NCBI GenBank assembly: GCA_015680685.1
Contig: MNCI01020610.1
Span: 163,836 to 227,835, forward strand
Source: Gnetum montanum
Lineage: Eukaryota; Streptophyta; Gnetopsida; Gnetales; Gnetaceae
Reading direction: 5' to 3'
Length of the DNA stretch: 64,000 nt
Shown here: positions 34,918 to 48,077 of the stretch, in pieces
How positions within the stretch are numbered: position 1 is the stretch's first letter
Layout of the letters: each line of letters opens with the position of its first letter
Program-made: the position numbers and the translations under genes
The notes under the pieces: model-generated
Seen by the model: only the letters and a program-made list of their open reading frames with translations
The model's database searches: none
Told to the model about the DNA's origin: nothing

Positions 34918-35233
34918 ATTGTGGTACATCTTTCTCCTTGAACTCACCGCCTCATGTTACCTTATCAAGGCCACTAATCAACACTCCAACAACCATGCGA
35001 CCCAATGAATATAACCATGTAGGAAGGCATATCGATCCTTACATGCCAATTTACAGTCACAAGTGTCATAGTGGGTCAAATCCTTATCACATGACTAAAT
35101 CTTATAATTTGCCCCACTATGCCTACTTTAATCAAGTGTGTGAACCCAAATTTGGGTACATTCCAACCACCACATCAAAAGACATCTAATGGTTTGGATA
35201 TGACTAGGTTCCAATATTTCCAACATGCATCCA
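34918..35233 (+). other. Remaining internal sequence of family B, unit 1
   Basis: The frame 34938-35189 encodes a Tyr/His/Pro-rich segment (PYHMTKSYNLPHYAYFNQ) with a near copy at 48098-48367. It is probably the end of the gag-like polyprotein. At about 35234 it joins sequence from the C 3' region, the amplification junction. Confidence 0.55.
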
Positions 35234-35399
35234 CTGCTTTAGGGAGGACCCACTGGCATTCCTTTTTTGGTGCAATTGTTAACTTCTTTCCCTTAAACAT
35301 TTCCTGCAATCAATCATTTCTTCTTTCATCCCCATCCATGACATCCATTTTATTAGCATTATTGTTGATATTTTCCATCTTTCTTGTTCCTCATGTTAC

Positions 35400-37620
35400 T
35401 CAAGCTTACTTAACCATACAATCGTGACATACAGGTAAGCTTGGGAAGACAACGATCAAACAACCTATCCTTGTTCCACAAGGGGGCATAAGCACTTAGT
35501 CATTGGAATTCAACCGAATCGTGGGTGAAATCTTCCGTATCATGATTGGCCCCATCATAAGCTTCATAGAATGATCTTGTTGACTTTGATCATGAGTTAA
35601 TAGGAAATTGAAAATGTAAATTGCTATGCTAGCTAAAATACTTGAAATTATTTAGTGTTACATTATTGGTCCCTAAAAGGTTATAGATAAAATACAACTT
35701 AATGTTACATGATCAAACTCCTTAAAGGTTTATGGATAAAATCTAATTTAGCATTGCATGATCAAGCCTTTTGTATAATTGGTAGTTGGCCTCTTGGCCA
35801 AAACAAAAATCAAGAATTTGACCTCATGGAGAATATAGCAAAAACTCTCCATTGTTCATTAAAGGTACTATATTTTATATGGTCAAATGATTACATAGGA
35901 TGCTGCTACAAACTAGCAAATTCAAATCAAGGTATGTAAATGGCCAACATGTCACTTGTTAAAACCCATTTTAACCAAAAATTATTAAGTAACAATAAGG
36001 TATTAGCCTAGTGGTAAGACTCTTGATTTGCTAGCTCCATCTCATGGATTTGACTCTAGGTAGTGTTAAGTTATAAAGGACTATATATTTTGGGTTTACC
36101 TATATTACAATTATTTCAAGGTTCCAACATCAAAATGATTTGATTCAAAACCTTAAATTTTAATTTATGTTAATATGATATTTGAAATTATATCCTAACA
36201 TTTTATTAATGAAAATTTATGTTAGGAAATGTTGTACCACCATGTACCTACTTGTGCTTGCCCATCATTTTATACTCTCCTATAGGTTTTCATACTCTTC
36301 TCTCTACTTTGCATTTATTAAATCATAACTAGTCTACCCATCTACTATGATATCATTTGCTCATCTCTTTCCTCTCTACTTTTCATTAGTTGATTTTACT
36401 ACTTTTAGGTTGAGGCATCACCTCCCCTAAATGTGGGTTTTGTTCCCCTAACTTTTTCCTTGTATTGTTTTTTGAGATTTTTCCTTTGTCTTTTTTTTTT
36501 TAAATTAATGAATAAAGAAACTTATCTTAAACATCAATTTTAAACGTTTTCCTCAATGATAAAGGGGCAACATAAAGTTGGATGTCTTTGGAAAAGTAGG
36601 AAAGCGTGGTGGCTTTTGTGCAATCAAAAGGAATCAATCATTGTAGTGTTAAAGGAATCAATGAACTAGGGATCAGAGATATCAGATGAAAAGATATGTT
36701 ACCATGTTCCCTCTCTGATGCATATACCTTATGTAGATTTAACAGGAATGTTGTTGATTTTGGAGTTGACAGAGAAAAGGGTTAGACTAGATTGATGTGT
36801 TGACTTAATTTCGAATTATTCTTCCTATGTCAAGAGGAGGACAACATGAAGGGGATACAAATAAGGGGACAACATTCTCCATTTTTAAATCGGTTTTTGT
36901 GTTTTTAATAATGAACAGCCATGTTTTATAACTAGCCCACGCCCTGGAATCTTAGATTTAGGAGATCGATTCAGATCGAAAAGGTGTAGTAGTGCAGTAC
37001 ATTATTTTCCGATTGTCAAAAAGTAGATTGAACTTTATGCAGATCTACAGCTTATAAATAAATAACAAAAACACATGGTATTTTGTTTCTATCTAAGGGA
37101 CAGATTTTCCACCTCTCTGGGTCCGCAATGCAGGCAGCAACCTTTGAAGATTCCTTTCAGGAGTACCATTGATCTGTGCCGTGTTCATGGCCACAAGCTG
37201 AGACCGTAAAGACAACATCCTTCACTTCTTCTTTTGCTCTTGCGTGCCCTTAATTAGGCCCAGCTGATTGCCTTGCGCCACCTTCGATTGGTTGAGAGGA
37301 AATCAATGGTCAAGCAACCTTTATTTGTCATTACTTATTTGCAGTAATGAGGCATACACAGGATATGCACACTTTTGCAGAGTAGAATAATAATAATTCC
37401 AGGACCTACACGGATCAGTATACACTTATGTAACTGCATCACCGGTACACTGCACTGACATGGAATAAACACAGCACTACAATACAATACAATACGGGAA
37501 CAGCACGCAGGATCTGTCAGGTGAGTTTCTGATGATGCACAGACAGATTATTCCAGAGAAAGATCCTATTATTCCAGGGGAAAAAGAGAGGGTAGGGTAA
37601 ACAAAGGGTACCAGAGTTTT
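35400..37620. other. C LTR remnant and 3' side of HIPP-2
   Basis: The C LTR remnant runs about 35400-35530 and has lost about 78 bp including the LTR end, relative to units 1 and 3. A SINE head is at 35996-36110. Between 36655 and 36869 there are 215 bp unrelated to the 770 bp at the same place in unit 1. A polyadenylation-like AATAAA on the minus strand is near 37320. No gene is seen. Confidence 0.5.
35996..36110 (+). repeat. tRNA-derived SINE head (unit 2)
   Basis: A copy of the unit 1 SINE at 13627 with the same A-box-like and B-box-like motifs. Confidence 0.6.
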
Positions 37621-38936
37621 TTAACAGATGGTGCAGGAGTCCTGTTTTTCTTCGTTCCAGACGTACCAGACCTCATTGGGAGCAAGCGCAGGGTGGTGCG
37701 TCGGCCACATTATATCTGGCCTGCTTGTGCAGACGGTGCAGGGTGGGTAGCAGGGGCCGGTGTAATTCATGCATGGACATGGCTGAACTTCTACCCTGGT
37801 CACCACTTCGATTTTCTTCTCCTCTACCTTTTCCTCTTTCTTCTGTTCCACTACTACTTTCTCTTCTTTCTTTTCTTCCTTCTTCTCTTCTTTCTTCTCC
37901 TCCTTCTTCTCCTCTTTCTTCTCCTCCTTCTTCTCTTCTTTCTTCTCCTCCTTCTTCTCTTCTTTCTTTTCTTCCTTCTTCTTCTCCTCCTTCGGCGGCG
38001 GCGGCGGCGGAGGCTTCGGTACCGGTCCTGCGTACAAGAGCTCTGCGCATCGGAACTTTTTCCTCAGTTGGTTTGCTACCTGGACTGGATCGGCATCGCC
38101 TATTACGCTCAATGTTCTTTGCGACATATCGATCGCCAGCCTATCGATCCCTGATATTCAGAAACCCTCAGCAATTTAGAACACTTGACATTGCAACGAG
38201 AATGAAACAATTTACACAAAATTCAGCATCAGCATGTTGAAAACGAGGACCTAATTAAAGGATCTGCTAGTGTCGTCAGGGGTTTAATGATCAACGGAAC
38301 AGATCTAGATACAGAGCACCTAAACAAAACCGCCGCAAAGCTAAAAAGGTCGGGAACAGGCAACGCTTGCAAAAGGTCGAAATTATCCGGAAAATAAACT
38401 ACTCGACCGATTGAAATACACGTCGAAGGTTCAAGATCTAGAAAAGGAAAGTCGGAAAAAAGTTGAGAATCAAGGCACAACATTTGGAATCTGCTTACGG
38501 TGTCAAAATTGACAAGCAAACACAGATCGCTTAAGTAAGAAGTGGAATTGAGCCATGAAAGGCGGCTCCAGACAATTTTAACTAATAATTAAGGAAATGA
38601 ATATCGTTTCTGCTTTAGATCCGGAAAGGGAAGTTTATTTCACCGTGCAAAACAACAGGAAACGGCTTCAATAACAAAAAGGCTGAACTCTTACCGCCGA
38701 TCTTGGTGACAGACTGCAAGGCTACCTTCTTGCACTTGTCGCAGTACATATCGAGCCTCATAATGGTTTGCTGAACACAAACAGAACGAAGTTCACTTCA
38801 AGTTCAGCGGGAAACAGGAAACAGAAAATCCGCTTGAAAAACAACACCCAGAATCAATTTAAGCATCTTTACGAACAAAACCTAGAATTCTACAAAACAA
38901 AGGTAGAAAACACAGAAGATTGCTCACATTCGCCAT
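37621..38936 (-). CDS. HIPP-2: heavy-metal-associated isoprenylated plant protein, second tandem copy
   Basis: Exons on the minus strand are 38928-38936, 38695-38770 and 37621-38150, giving 204 residues. The HMA part (MANQTIMRLDMYCDKC to DADPVQVANQLRKKF) is the same as in HIPP-1. The KKEE tract is shorter. Just before the Cys-rich tail the sequence changes to a Val/Lys segment (EEKVVVEQKKEEKVEEKK) absent from HIPP-1. The tail keeps CPCMNYTGPCYPPC, a WYVWNEEK segment and the CaaX-type end CTIC. Splice sites match HIPP-1. The upstream region differs from unit 1 by indels near 39455 and 39575, so regulation could differ. It appears intact. Confidence 0.9.
37803..37992 (-). repeat. KKEE-coding microsatellite in HIPP-2
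   Basis: Same 12-nt repeat type as HIPP-1 but shorter, with a Val-containing interruption at its C-terminal side. Confidence 0.85.
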
Positions 38937-41900
38937 CAGGAAGGCAGCAAAAAAGCAGAGGTAACGCTATTTTGGAGGCTGAGGCGTTCGAGCTTCCACA
39001 GCAGACGACCAGGGGCAGCAGCAGCACACACAAAGAAATGCAAAAGCAAGTAAGATGCGTAGGCAAGACGGAAATTCGAGAGCGAATATAATAGAGCACA
39101 GCAACGAAGACTGCCGATGTAAAATGGCGCGGCCGTACAACAATGGAAAGGTAACAAACATAAGCATCATCTCACTCTATTTTGTTGCCTAAATCCGGGC
39201 CTTTCCGCTTTGCGTTAAAATCGTACATGGAGTGTAGATGAACAAATACGATTGGCCCGCACTTCGCCTGGTCCGAATTGTGAGTGTGAATAAATTGCGA
39301 TCTTGAACGCAGCGGAACAGTGTCAGGCCCTGACAATTGCCACATATTTTGGCCGAATGATTGCTAACCTCTACACATTTTGATTGCAGTTTGAAAACAA
39401 TACGTAAACAGATACAGAATAAGCTTATTCTCAAACAAAATAATTATTTATTAACGTAAGTTTATCGAACTTTTCTTCCGTATTTTCCGCTTGTCTGTGA
39501 ATCCATGGCTATGAAAATCGATCTGGCGATTATTTTCGATCAAATTTCAGTTCACGAAACTATGATTTATCCGTGATCGCGATCCGAGTTCGTGGCCTAA
39601 GAAACTCCGCCACAGAGTCCCGTGTTACTACCTCGTTGTCCTTTCTTCGTCCGATTTCGTCTCCCCCAGCTGGCGGGCACTTTTCACGGCGCCACGTGGA
39701 ACAACTTTTTAGAGCTTATGTCCAATTTTACCGCCACAGGTAGGAACCGCCATAAACATAATAATTATCGATCGCACAGTTAAGCTTGGCAATCGAACGG
39801 ACACATGATTCGTTGCCGGTGGATTTATTTTGTATTTGTTCAAGCACCCAATCGTTTGGCAGGGAAATTTTTTTAAAAAAAAATTGTTTGGTTTTTTTCT
39901 GGCTTTGTTGTTTTCTTATTTGGTAGGATTAGCTTTTGGAGTTACTGTGATGTTGTTTCTTTTAAGTTGTAGGAATTAGGTTTGACCTTTGAGTTAGTCA
40001 TTTAAAAGGGTGTTCGGTTCAAATAATAATATTTGAAAAATTCTCAAATTAATGAAGAGAGTTCTAAGAAGCTCAATTTTTGGAATGCTTTTTCAGATTT
40101 TCATCTTTACAACTAGTATGAAAAAACTTTTTTTTTAGGGTAGGAAAAGGACTAGGCCTCATGGCTGCACAAAAACTCTCTAATGAGTTTTCACTTCTTA
40201 GTAAAGGCTTGGATGTAGTCACTCAAGAGAGGAGGGTGGTTGGACCAAGAAAGTAAATAAATAATAATACTCAAAAAAATTCTTAGATCAATGAAGGGAG
40301 AGTTTAAAGAAAAAGCCGAACTATTTTTGGAATGCCTTTTTAGGTTTTCATGTATGCCTTCACAAGTTTCACTTCTTGTTAAAGGGTTTACTGTAGAGAG
40401 CAGTAGAGAACTCTGTCCAAAGACAAAGAACACGACAGCCAAAAATAATGAGCAAATAACAATAAAAGGTGAAAGCTTCAAAATAAAAAAGATAAAAAAA
40501 ATTTATACAGAAGAAAATAAATTTTAAAAAATTAGAATTTCACTCCTTCTACCAACCCCTAAAACCTACCTTTAAATAATGATTCATTTTTAATTTCTTA
40601 TTTTTTTATAATAATAATAATGAATATACTTGACAATGACGATATATGTTTGTCCTATGAGGACACGACGGCGGTTTTGGATGGATGCTTTTCTTGTTCT
40701 TCGTCTATTACTTGGTTCAGTTGCTGATGCGTGGTGTCGGTTCATTTTTCTTTCCACGTGGTCAGTGTGCGTTTCCGTTTTCAGTGTGCATCCATGTCCT
40801 CCAACAACTTATGTAATAGCTATGTCTGCGCCATGGTCAATGAAAAACATGAACAACCCGGGTTCACCTCTCGCACCGGTGCTATGAATAAAACACGTAC
40901 ATGGGCTCGAATTTTGACATGGATGGTGCAAACCATTTGGACGCCAACGACAAAAGAAACCGCAAAAATATGATTAATGTACAGGGTGTACCTCAAACCT
41001 TGTAGGGAATAGGATAAGATACTTTATAATGATGGTTGGTTTGAAGGTCTTACCATTTGCTTAAAGAAATAATGAACTATTCGCTTTAGCTACATGTAAT
41101 TCGTAAATTCATGAACTATTTTATTGTTAAGCACGTGAGTTTACTCTTGGCAGATTACTTCAAAGATTCTTCAACTTCACAAGTCATTTTTTTAATTTTT
41201 ATCTTAGCTTTGTCCTAGTAAAATAGGGTTGGTTACTCTTGTCTTACAAACTGAATTTTGAATTTATGAAAATATTATTATTAAGAAAGGTAGAAAATAA
41301 ACAAGGATTTAACACATATATAGAATACTTGATAACATAGTCATTTTCGCAATGTATTTTATCTCATCTCTACAAGTTACAATAATAAGATGTTAGTTAC
41401 TCTTGATTTGGATACTCTAACTTATAGGTTTGATTCCAATAGGTGATCCTATCTTATAAATTCTATTAAAGCTTTATGTTGGTTCTACGCCCTCAAGTTG
41501 GCCCTCACTAATATACTTAATAAAAGTAGTGAATAGGAAAACTATGATGTACCTTGTACCATTCATAACTTGCATTTGGCTTTTCTACAAGAAGTTTTGA
41601 ATCATACTAGTTTCATTATCAATTTCAACATGTTTAATTTGGCTGAACAATGCAAAGTTGGTTAAAGCATCTAGTTTGTGGTTTGCAAGTCATAAGTTGA
41701 ACTCAAATGGTATACTAATTTAACACACATAATATTTTGCTTATATTCTATAAAAGTATCACATTAGTTAGTTTTAGTTTTAGTATGTCTCATTTAATGT
41801 TTTTAAACAAGCAATTATGAACTAGTATTATGGGAAAATTTATTTAAAAAACACATTTAAAAAATAAATTTAATATAATATACATGTATTACATAATGAT

Positions 41901-44645
41901 AAGTTCTTTTCAAAATTCATTTAAAACTTAAATGTAATAGGAAACCACAAGATTTTCTTGGTATCTTTAAACTAGAATGATTAGTTGGGGTTAACACTTC
42001 CTTATTAGGTCTTCAAAACTCATAACAACATAGCAAAACCATTCAAAAATACTTTCTTTGAGTTATACACCATTTAAATAAGTAATAAAGCAATTTCATT
42101 TCCATTTCCATTAATCTGAAAAGTAATCTTCTGTCCTTGAAAAGTTAAAGCCACGATTATTTTAATACAATTAAAAATTTAAGCCTCCAAAACCTGTATG
42201 AAAAATACTACATATTCAAAGTCTGCTGTAAAGTCATCCTTGGTCAGCCACCGTAATATCTGACCACTCTGAAAAACATGCTACCGAAACAAGGAACAGA
42301 GCTGCTCCTATCTTCACGTGGTTTTACTCGGACCACTGATTCCATGACAGAGAGAGGAAGATCAAGAAAGGCACTACTGAAACGACCGACATCAACACGA
42401 AGCAGAAGACAGCCATGGAGACGCATGAGCACGAGGAAGCCAAAGCGTTGACTACTTGCCTTACCTTGGTAATTATTCAATGCTCAACAATGGTTTCAGT
42501 CATTTCACAGTCTCACCCAACCCAGATGTGCAGACGTTCGACAGACCTATAAAATCAGAATCCATGGGCAACAGACAATTGTAATCTTCTCCGTGATGTA
42601 TTCAAAATTTATACCATGTATGTTTCTCATTTCCAATAAATCTAGAGAGTCTACTGACGCAATAAAAAATTTCGGTTTCAAAAAGAGATTTTAGTGTTTG
42701 TGGTAAAGAAAGCAGCCTTCATGTGCATGGAGTCTTCGTATGTCATTTTGACCCTGATTCATAGAATTTTATACATGGCAACCTAAAGTGCTTATTTTTC
42801 GAGTTACGTAAGTTAGAATCTCACAGGAATGTTAGAATTTGTCCTTTCCTGTAGTAGAATGAATGTAAACCAGGTCACAGATTCTATTGCAGTGAGCCTC
42901 GCTGAGTTATGAAAATTTATTCCTTAAAAGTAATTTTTCGACTGCTTGCTAGATCAGCCGGCGCTTTAATTTCTGAAAAGAATCGAAGTTTCTATTATTC
43001 TGAACTTTCCAGCACAGGCTACGGCTTACCTCATTGGCTTCTTTTGTTCTCCATTGGTCCTAAAATCCTTCCATCCTAGCTGCATTATGAAGCACTGTTT
43101 TTTTAACAAGACATGAATGTTTTGGTTTACTCCTTATAGTTTTCATTTTTTTTTTTACTCCTTACAGTTTTCATTTTTTGTTTCCTTTAATCTTCCTTTT
43201 CATTGGAGCAGCGATGTTTTTGTCGCGTGTTAAGGACCACCGTCTGTTGTGTGCAACCCGCCTAGTGACCATGCAAACACCTCCTTATAGTGAATGTGAT
43301 GTATTAATTATATATATATATATATAGCTTTTATATTTTATGGCAAATTAAATTCTTTAATGCAGTTATTAAAAATTTCACTATAATTATTTTCTTAGTG
43401 AATGTAATTATTTAGTAAATAGAATATCTCTTGCAAGAAGAAAAATCTTAAGCATATTCACCAAATACTCAAAAAAATTTGTTTTAACATTGTTGTAGTT
43501 TAATGTAGAAAACAAAAAATAATTTTTATCTGCATTACATTAAATCTTATAAACTAGATGTAGAAACTCACTCTCTCTTAGCTATTATTCCAATTAAGTA
43601 TTAGAGTGGAACCTTCACTTAATTTCGCTCTTAGAATTCAAAGTGGAAGATGAATCCCACTCCCTTAAGAAGATCATAGGTTGTGTAGGTTACGAGAGTC
43701 CTTGAATATGAGTTTTAACATAAATAAGTTGCATATCTTTCTTTTCTATGATGTAACTACCCATTTGAGACAATGTCATAATGTTTTAGCAAAAAACTTG
43801 TACGATGTGTTTTTATTCCTACCATTAGTGCTTGTTCAAATGGTAGTCTTTTTATTTTTTATGAAAATGTAATTTTGTCATAATGTTGTAGCAAAAAACA
43901 TGTATGATGTGTTTTTATTCCTGCCATTAGTGCTTGGTCAATTGGTAGTCTTTTTATTTTATAAGAAAATTTAATATTTGTCCAATAGATCATATGGATC
44001 TTTAGATGTAATAAAGCTTCAATTTCAATTTCAATTATCATTTTCAATGATAAGCTCTTGATCATCGTAGGATATATACACCATTCCTTATTATATGAGT
44101 TTTATACTTAGTGGTATTGTTTTTGCTCTTCAGAGTGTGTCAAGTGAAGTAGAAAGTGTGCCAAGTGAAGTAGAAATTTTTGTGCAATTACTAATATATC
44201 TATTTGTGAAGGCTTTGTGGATTAAGGTGTCAAAATGGATCATCATACAAAGGCTCAAAGCTCATTCTTCAAGGCAATGTCCTAGAAGGATTGGTGGATT
44301 AGTGAAAACCTAACCTCTTTTTAGTGGTTGCACATGAGCCAGAACCAAGTCTTATAGCTTGAGATTCCAAGTAGTGGTTTGTTGTGCTTAATTACAAGTT
44401 TTTAAACTCAATTATTACTATGTAGCCTCTTTTTTGGCTTTATTAAAATGTCATGTTCTCATAAAAATAAAATATATGAATTGAAGTTTATTTAGGTGTA
44501 TACAAGCTCAAACTATTTGTTTGAAAGTTCAATTTATACAAAAACACATGAATATAACATACAAGATACATTTGTAGCAATAAAACCTAAGTAAAATAAA
44601 TGTTTCCAGTATTCATGTAATTTTTAAATACTTCTTTTATATTGG
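38937..44645. other. HIPP-2 5' region and intergenic DNA, unit 2
   Basis: Colinear with 17208-22976. It holds the SINE with a TTTTAG tail (41651-41784), the conserved block (about 42210-42650), a (TA)n run near 43311, the duplicated retroposon tail (43740-44040) and a two-copy minisatellite (44134-44176). About 100 bp present at 17722-17822 in unit 1 is missing near 39455, while about 40 bp near 39580 is present here and absent from unit 1. No gene is supported. Confidence 0.45.
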
Positions 44646-45615
44646 TGATGAATCGTGTTTTGTCGGGCCCCAATATTGGGTATGCGATATCGCAGCCTAG
44701 ATAATGATATCAAATACATGATATCGTGATTCCTATGTAAGCTTATAAATACACATTTAGGCACACAAGAAAAGAAAAAAGTAAGTGTAGGGTCTTTTTT
44801 GTCAGTTTTCAATTCTTTCCCCAGTGCATGCCCGCAGTGTGATGATTGTAATTGTACAAAGCCTTTATTCGAGTGTGACGTACTTGGACACATACATCAT
44901 CAGCAATAAAGATCGAGATTACTTCATCATTGCAACATTCACTTAGTTTTTAATTGTTATTGTTATTTATTATTTTCTTAGTTAATATTTCTTATCATCA
45001 TTTACCATTCCTATTGTTAAATGCGGAATGAGTATGACTTAATCACGAACATTGTAGCATATTTAGGAGTGCTCAAGTAATGTGTGCTTGGTAATCCCAA
45101 AAGTAGTACATGAGGTCCAAGATTCGTACAAATGATTAAGGATAGACGCTCATCGCACTTAGGCTGGCTTAGACTTCATTTCCTATTGCTTATTAGTTAA
45201 TCAAGATTATTTTCCATTATCTCTAGGAGTAGCACTAGTTTAGGATCACATCATTTGCCTCACTCTGGACTAAACCATATGTGGTCAAGTAAATACTAGT
45301 TCAGATGGGAAGACAATGACCTGCGATCAATGTGCAACTATCTAGATACCACAACTAGTCCGTCTATAGAGTTCAACCGGATCGTGTGTGAACGCTTGTA
45401 TTCGTATGGTTAAGTGTAGGGGTACCTCACCACTCATCATTGGCACCATTGTTGAGGATGGTGCTAGTTATTTAGATTAGTTACATCATCCAAGATCATT
45501 GTAATGAAGCCTTGACGATATACCTTTTAGAAAGAAAGTAATTGCAAATAAGTCACACACAAATTCACAAAAATGTCTCTCTCACAAGACTATGATAATG
45601 TAACAACTAGTAAAG

Positions 45616-47219
45616 CAATTCATTGGAGAACCAATGAATTATATGATGATGAAGACAAAGTTTAGAGTACTCAATCTTATGTAGGGGTCTCCTATGTACA
45701 TAACCAAAGACAACATCATCCCAACTCACAAACTCATAACCTACCTAGTGAAGATGAACCCCTGTTGGCCACTAAGAGCCTAATGCATATACATGAGGCT
45801 GTTTGAATATCCCATAGGCATCACAATGAAAGCCATCTACCTAGGCTTGATTTAAATAACTTTCCCAAGTTTTCAAGAGGCTAAGATTTAGATCTGCAAC
45901 ATCATTTTCAAGCCTTCTACAATGCCTGTGCATGGAATAACATTGATAATGGATGGAAAAGACTTAAGCTCTTTCCTATGACACTCGTTGGCTAAGCAAA
46001 AGTATGGTATAGGTCTTTAAAATTTGACATTGACCGACAATGGTAGAACTATTCAATGAAAGATATCAAACCTATGCAAGAGTGTTAGCCTTGAGGAGAC
46101 AAATCCAAGAGTGGAAACAAGGACAACATGAACCCTAGGACATGGCCTTAGAAAGATATTACTTTTTTCTAAACAAGTGCCTAGGCCATGGGTTCTCCGA
46201 GGAAAGGTTAATGTACCACATCGTGGATGGGCTTTGTAATGAAACAAGGGAGACCCTGGGGATGTACGCCCTAGGTCAACTATATGAACTATGAATCCAC
46301 CAATTCCAAGAGCTTATTAAGTAGGTAGCAAAAGAAGAAGGAGCAATAGCTAAATGGGAGAATGTTGAGAGCTCTCAATAGGACCAAAATCTCAAAATAG
46401 CGAAGGTCCATGATCACGAAAAGGAGAAATCAACTCACCTCAAGGAGGTGGAATCGTCTTTGCCAATACTATAATCACTAGATGAAACTGAGGTAAGGAT
46501 CAATAAGATGACGAAATGGGTAGATGAAAAATGTGGAGAGTATGCCAACATTATTAGAGGTGGAACTACGCCAAATCAAGAAATAGAATAGGACACTACA
46601 CAACAATCAGAACAAAGGGTTGAAGAAAATAAGAATAGGAACTCAACTGCCAGTCATATGTATCAATGTAATGTTTTCCTGTATGATCACCCCAAGGGCC
46701 AATGCCCTATCTTGTCACATTTACATGAGCATTGAGAAGGAATGCTACATTCAGATTTCATACAGAAGTACTGGGTTCAAACATAGTGGCAAAAGCCCCA
46801 GTCGTGGGGGAGGCCACCGCCAAACAAACCATACCCTTCATATGTCCCGATGCTAAACGTTTATTATGTTCAACATCTTGTTTCTCCAACCAGATCAGCA
46901 TCCTCCACTTCACCTCATCGTAATCGTTCTCTCGAGTACTATCCACCCATGTCCTCTCCAACAAGATCACCACATCATGTGCCTTACACTTCTCCTCAAC
47001 CTCAATATTCTCATCCTTCACCTCCTTCTACATCGCCACCAGTTGTGCTAGAAGGTTTTGCACCACAGCACCAATCCATGAACGTTACTTATGTTGTTAC
47101 CGTCAACAGTAGTGGAGGTCCTCCACAACGTCAGAAGCGTCCTTTCTTTAGACATGACCGAAGAAAGAGGTAGCGCAGTTCTGAACCCACTACATCCACC
47201 AACTCAGCACAAGCCCAAT
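45616..47219 (+). pseudogene. gag: gag-like region of family B, unit 2
   Basis: Parallel to 32445-34059, with stops at partly different places. Pieces of the Retrotrans_gag core are visible near 45840-46260, YDHPKGQC near 46690, and a Pro/Ser-rich tail at 46850-47173. Non-functional. Confidence 0.65.
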
Positions 47220-47224
47220 GCTGT

Positions 47225-48077
47225 TGATGAATGGCGAGGTACCCCTACACTCAATCATACGAATACGAGTGTTACACGCATGATCCGGTCAAACTCTGTA
47301 GAGAGACTAGTTGTGGCATCTAGATAGTTAACCTTAGGTCACACTTCATTATCTTCCCACCTAGACTAGTATTAGCTTTGTCATGTATGGTTTAGTCCAG
47401 AGTGAGGTGTATGATGGGTTTCTAATCTAATGCTACTCCTGAAGGCAGTGGAAAGTAATATTATCTAAGCTAGGAGAGAAAGGTGAGAGAATCTACTCTA
47501 GCCTAAGTGCGATGAGCAGCCGTTCCTTGATTATCCGTACACATCTTGGACTTCGTGTACTACTACCATTGGGATTACCAAGCGCAGATCCTAGGTACGC
47601 TACTGGGTTACCAAGTAATTACACTTAAATGCTCGTAATCAAGTCGTACTCATTCCGCATTCTAACATGAGTTTAAAGGTGAGAGAGTATTAACTAGGAA
47701 AGCAGTAAATAACAATAACAATTAAATAATTAAATAATTAAACTAAGTGAATGCTGCAATGATGAAGTAATCTCGATCTTTATTTCTGGTCATGTGCGTG
47801 TCCAAGTACGTCACACTCGAATAAGGATGTTGTACAATTACAATCACCACACTGCGAGCATACACTTGGAAATAATTCTAACTCTAAGAAGGGAAAACTG
47901 CAAAAGTCTAGGTAAGGAACTAAAAACTAGATGGAGAAACAAGGGAGAGCTGCCTCTTATTTATAGAACTGGCAGCAGGCTGCGATATAGCGTACGTGAT
48001 ATCGCGTCGACTATGAAACCAGGGATGCGATATCGTGGGTGTGTTATCGCGGCTGTTAGCAAATTCATGACTCATCA
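47225..48077 (-). mobile_element. Reverse family B-like solo LTR (unit 2)
   Basis: 853 bp, the same length as the unit 1 copy. It begins TGATGAATGGCG and ends GACTCATCA. The U5 hairpin, read on the minus strand, is kept with one G-U pair (CTGGACTA with TAGTCTAG). Confidence 0.8.

Larger units (their letters stand above)
12779..35233 (+). repeat. Amplified unit 1 (HIPP-1 unit)
   Basis: The left edge is where the three copies start to agree (ACTTTGGGAAGGACCC here). The unit holds the C 3' remnant, a SINE, HIPP-1, flanking DNA and family B element 1. It is longer than unit 2 mainly because of the nested family A insertion (23983-32444, 8,462 bp). Outside that insertion, units 1 and 2 differ by scattered substitutions and small indels. 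Confidence 0.8.
22977..35233 (+). mobile_element. Family B gypsy element, unit 1 copy, interrupted and without 3' LTR
   Basis: The LTR (22977-23802) is followed by an Asp-type primer site, a leader and, after the nested insertion ends at 32444, gag-like sequence to about 34059. A reverse solo LTR (34065-34917) and further internal sequence to about 35233 follow, where it is fused to the C-derived 3' region of the next unit. No RT or integrase motif is seen, so it is a fragment of a gag-carrying element cut by the recombination that made the array. Confidence 0.7.
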
